Below, piece after piece: positions 14,607-16,158 of a DNA stretch of 16,158 nt. The first letter of the stretch is position 1. Each line of letters begins with the position of its first letter. A program made the translations under genes and the position numbers. The DNA comes from CAZKFN01 sp964552035 (GTDB lineage: Bacteria; Bacteroidota; Bacteroidia; Flavobacteriales_E; Vicingaceae), in contig CAZKFN010000046.1 in NCBI GenBank assembly GCA_964552035.1, positions 1 through 16,158 of the forward strand, written 5' to 3'. The notes beneath the pieces are model-generated. The model had not been told where the DNA came from. It worked only from the letters and a program-made list of their open reading frames with translations, and did not search any database.

Positions 14607-14614
14607 TAGTTTTG
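14607..14614 (+). promoter_or_regulatory. candidate -7 box of the SDR gene
   Basis: TAGTTTTG (14607-14614) fits TAnnTTTG, 30 bases before the ATG at 14645. The -33 region is weak. Confidence 0.5.
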
Positions 14615-14644
14615 TATCAGGCATTATAAAATTAGATAAAATTT

Positions 14645-15325
14645 ATGAATATTATTGTTAGTGGAGCTAGCAGAGGGATAGGTGCGGCATTAATCAAAAA
14701 ATTGGATGCTTTAGGACATAAAACTTTAGCTATATCAAGAAGTCGTAACGCCTTAGAAGAGTTGAAAAAAAAAGGGAAATTAATAACGATTATAGCTGCT
14801 GATATAAATCAAAGTGATTTCTCGGATCAGATTTTACCCGTACTTGAGCAGTGGCAAAAGGTGGATGTTATTATTAATAATGCAGGACAATTGTTGAATA
14901 AACCTTTTATCCGAACAACTACTGATGATTTCTTAACTCTGTTTCAGGCTAATGTGCTGACGGCAATCAACCTTATTCAAGCTTGCACACCTTTTTTGGT
15001 AAAGGGAAGCCATATTGTTAATATTAGCAGCATGGGAGGGGTGAATAAAAGTTTAAAATTCCCTGGTTTATCGGCTTATAGTACTTCGAAAGGAGCTTTA
15101 ACAGTTCTAACGGAATGTCTAGCTGAAGAGTATAAAGAAATAGGGGCTCATGTAAATGCATTAGCATTAGGTTCCGTACATACTGAAATGTTTAAATTAG
15201 CTTTTCCAAATTTTGAAGCAGCTGCAGGTGTGGAAGAGATGGCCAATTATATAGCTGATTTTGCTCTGAATGGGTCTGCTCTTTTTAATGGAAAGATTAT
15301 TCCTGTAGCAGTTACTAACCCATAA
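14645..15325 (+). CDS. SDR family NAD(P)-dependent oxidoreductase
   Basis: This is a cytoplasmic classical short-chain dehydrogenase/reductase of 226 residues. The cofactor motif GASRGIG is at 7-13, NNAG at 78-81, the catalytic Ser in NISSMGG (S128/S129) and the YxxxK pair Y145/K149 in SAYSTSKGA. The Ser-Arg-Ser-Arg stretch after the second strand (31-34) favours NADP(H) over NAD(H). It is slightly short for the classical type (about 250), with a compact C-terminus ending after the KIIPVAV strand. The substrate cannot be predicted. It has its own -7 box and stands alone before the rRNA operon. An AT-rich inverted repeat (15345-15361) follows the stop by about 20 bases but lacks a proper loop, so I do not call it a terminator. 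Confidence 0.92.
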   Translation: MNIIVSGASRGIGAALIKKLDALGHKTLAISRSRNALEELKKKGKLITIIAADINQSDFSDQILPVLEQWQKVDVIINNAGQLLNKPFIRTTTDDFLTLFQANVLTAINLIQACTPFLVKGSHIVNISSMGGVNKSLKFPGLSAYSTSKGALTVLTECLAEEYKEIGAHVNALALGSVHTEMFKLAFPNFEAAAGVEEMANYIADFALNGSALFNGKIIPVAVTNP

Positions 15326-15697
15326 AAGTGATAGCTATTTTTTATATCTTTTAAAAAGATAAGATTTAATCGAATGGAGCATAGGTCTGTCACAGCTAGA
15401 TTATCCTTAAAACTATAGGCAAATTTTGAGTTGACTTTGTTCATTGACGTCTTTTGTTTTTGTGAAAATTATCGATTAAACAGTTAAATTAATCAACACC
15501 TTTTGAAATAATTCCTATAAATGGTTTGAAAAATAGGTTAATTTAAGTTTTAATTAAAATTGCATTTTGTAAAAATTTTAAAGCGTAAAAGTATAATTAT
15601 ACATGCTTTGAGAGGGTATTTTTAAACTTTCTGGTTGAACTTTCTTTAGAATAAAAAATGTTTTTAAAAAAGTTTTTGTAATTATTCTCTTATTGTC
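15326..15697. other. AT-rich non-coding region upstream of the rRNA promoters
   Basis: No credible gene is visible in about 370 bases. The sequence is very AT-rich, with A- and T-tracts, especially 15545-15670. Such tracts before rRNA promoters can act as UP-like or curved DNA, but I cannot test that here. Confidence 0.55.
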
Positions 15698-15727
15698 TTG
15701 TTATAGTTATAAAATTATCTATCTTTG
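15698..15727 (+). promoter_or_regulatory. rRNA operon promoter P1
   Basis: TTG (15698-15700), a 19-base gap and TATCTTTG (15720-15727) make an essentially ideal Bacteroidota promoter. Transcription should start near 15732, about 370 bases before the mature 16S end. Confidence 0.8.
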
Positions 15728-15882
15728 CCGTCCCAATTTTATTTAGGGATGGTTCAAAGGAAATAAGAATTTATTAAGTGTGAAATTAAGTTCTAAAACA
15801 CATAAAAAAAGAAATTTAAATATTTCTTTAGAAAATTAGTTTTAGAATAAAATAAGTTCTTAAGTTTGCCGTCCCAATTTTA
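15724..15882 (+). repeat. 18-bp repeat shared by the two rRNA promoters
   Basis: TTTGCCGTCCCAATTTTA occurs at 15724-15741 and 15865-15882. It covers the 3' part of each -7 box, the predicted start point and the first bases of the transcript. Flanking sequence differs, so the match is local rather than a long duplication. Confidence 0.9.
15840..15868 (+). promoter_or_regulatory. rRNA operon promoter P2
   Basis: TAAGTTTG (15861-15868) is a second -7 box, 141 bases downstream of P1, with only a T-rich -33 region (15840-15843). The start should be near 15873. It shares its downstream sequence with P1. Confidence 0.65.
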
Positions 15883-15981
15883 GGGGTGTTATTTAAAGTA
15901 AAGAAATTGTTAGTGATTATATTAATCATTAGTAAGATATAGAGAGTGATGTGGGGTAAAATTATTACTTTACATTATAGA

Positions 15982-15993
15982 GTTCTTTGAAAA
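15982..15993 (+). promoter_or_regulatory. boxA-like element in the rRNA leader
   Basis: GTTCTTTGAAAA lies about 106 bases before the 16S 5' end. Similar sequences recur in Bacteroidota pre-16S leaders and resemble the boxA antitermination site bound by NusB/NusE. The assignment rests on similarity and position. Confidence 0.5.
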
Positions 15994-16098
15994 TATTGAA
16001 GTAAAAAAATAAAGAAGGAAAGAAATAAACGAATAAGCCTTTTAGTTGATTCATTTAACTTTGAGTATCGAGCCAATAAAAACATTAAACTTTTAATT

Positions 16099-16158
16099 AC
16101 AACGAAGAGTTTGATCCTGGCTCAGGATGAACGCTAGCGGCAGGCTTAACACATGCAA
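16099..16158 (+). rRNA. rrs: 16S ribosomal RNA, 5' end only
   Basis: The universal 5' segment AGAGTTTGATCCTGGCTCAG begins at 16106, which corresponds to E. coli position 8, placing the mature 5' end near 16099. The following bases (ATGAACGCTAGCGGCAGGCT, then TAACACATGCAA) are typical of Bacteroidota. The gene continues past the window edge; only about 60 bases are present. Confidence 0.97.

Noticed and set aside
15345..15361. TATCTTTT-A-AAAAGATA palindrome as SDR terminator
   Set aside because: The loop would be too small and all pairs but one are A-T; no T-run follows.
15247..15444. Minus-strand 65-codon frame overlapping the SDR 3' end
   Set aside because: It overlaps conserved SDR sequence, has unremarkable composition and no promoter.
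15641..15852. Additional short repeats (TTTCTTTAGAA, TTTAGAATAAAA) around the rRNA promoters as a larger duplication
   Set aside because: Their spacings (182 and 196) do not match the 141-base promoter spacing, and they are low-complexity AT sequence.

Overview
The window is AT-rich DNA of a Bacteroidota bacterium. The evidence is the last 60 bases, which are the 5' end of a 16S rRNA gene with a Bacteroidota-type sequence; promoter -7 boxes of the form TAnnTTTG; start codons that mostly lack a strong Shine-Dalgarno sequence; and typical families of the phylum (CCC-motif membrane protein with DUF2752, PepSY-like periplasmic proteins, carboxypeptidase-regulatory-like proteins, WG-repeat proteins). 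A Flavobacteriia/Cytophagia-like member is plausible, but 60 bases of 16S do not settle class or genus. A run of 10 N shows a draft assembly. I see no phage, insertion sequence, CRISPR array or tRNA; the window reads as chromosomal.

Region 1 (160-4792, + strand) is a tightly packed run of six genes: OmpR-type response regulator, sensor kinase, two PepSY-like exported proteins, a DedA-family membrane protein and a TerC/Alx-family membrane protein. Between the kinase and the first PepSY gene lies a pair of 9-bp direct repeats at an 11-bp period, a good candidate site for the regulator. Together they suggest an envelope, pH or metal stress module, which is the most system-like part of the window.

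Region 2 (4823-8195) holds ornithine aminotransferase (rocD, + strand) with its own promoter and an overlapping palindrome. On the minus strand lie an M16 zinc peptidase gene and, downstream of it, a DUF2752/CCC-motif small membrane pair with its own promoter.

Region 3 (8196-9773) is a long non-coding stretch with a (TC)9 tract and a terminator-like hairpin. It leads into a carboxypeptidase-regulatory-like gene that is split by a single in-frame TAG.

Region 4 (9824-14075) has an MltF-like lytic transglycosylase lipoprotein (minus, containing the assembly gap), divergent from a WG-repeat protein that directly abuts a Nudix CoA-pyrophosphatase gene.

Region 5 (14055-16158) has a minus-strand pair (a standalone Smr domain and a 61-residue two-helix membrane protein), an SDR oxidoreductase, and then about 770 bases containing tandem rRNA promoters, a boxA-like leader element and the start of the 16S rRNA gene.
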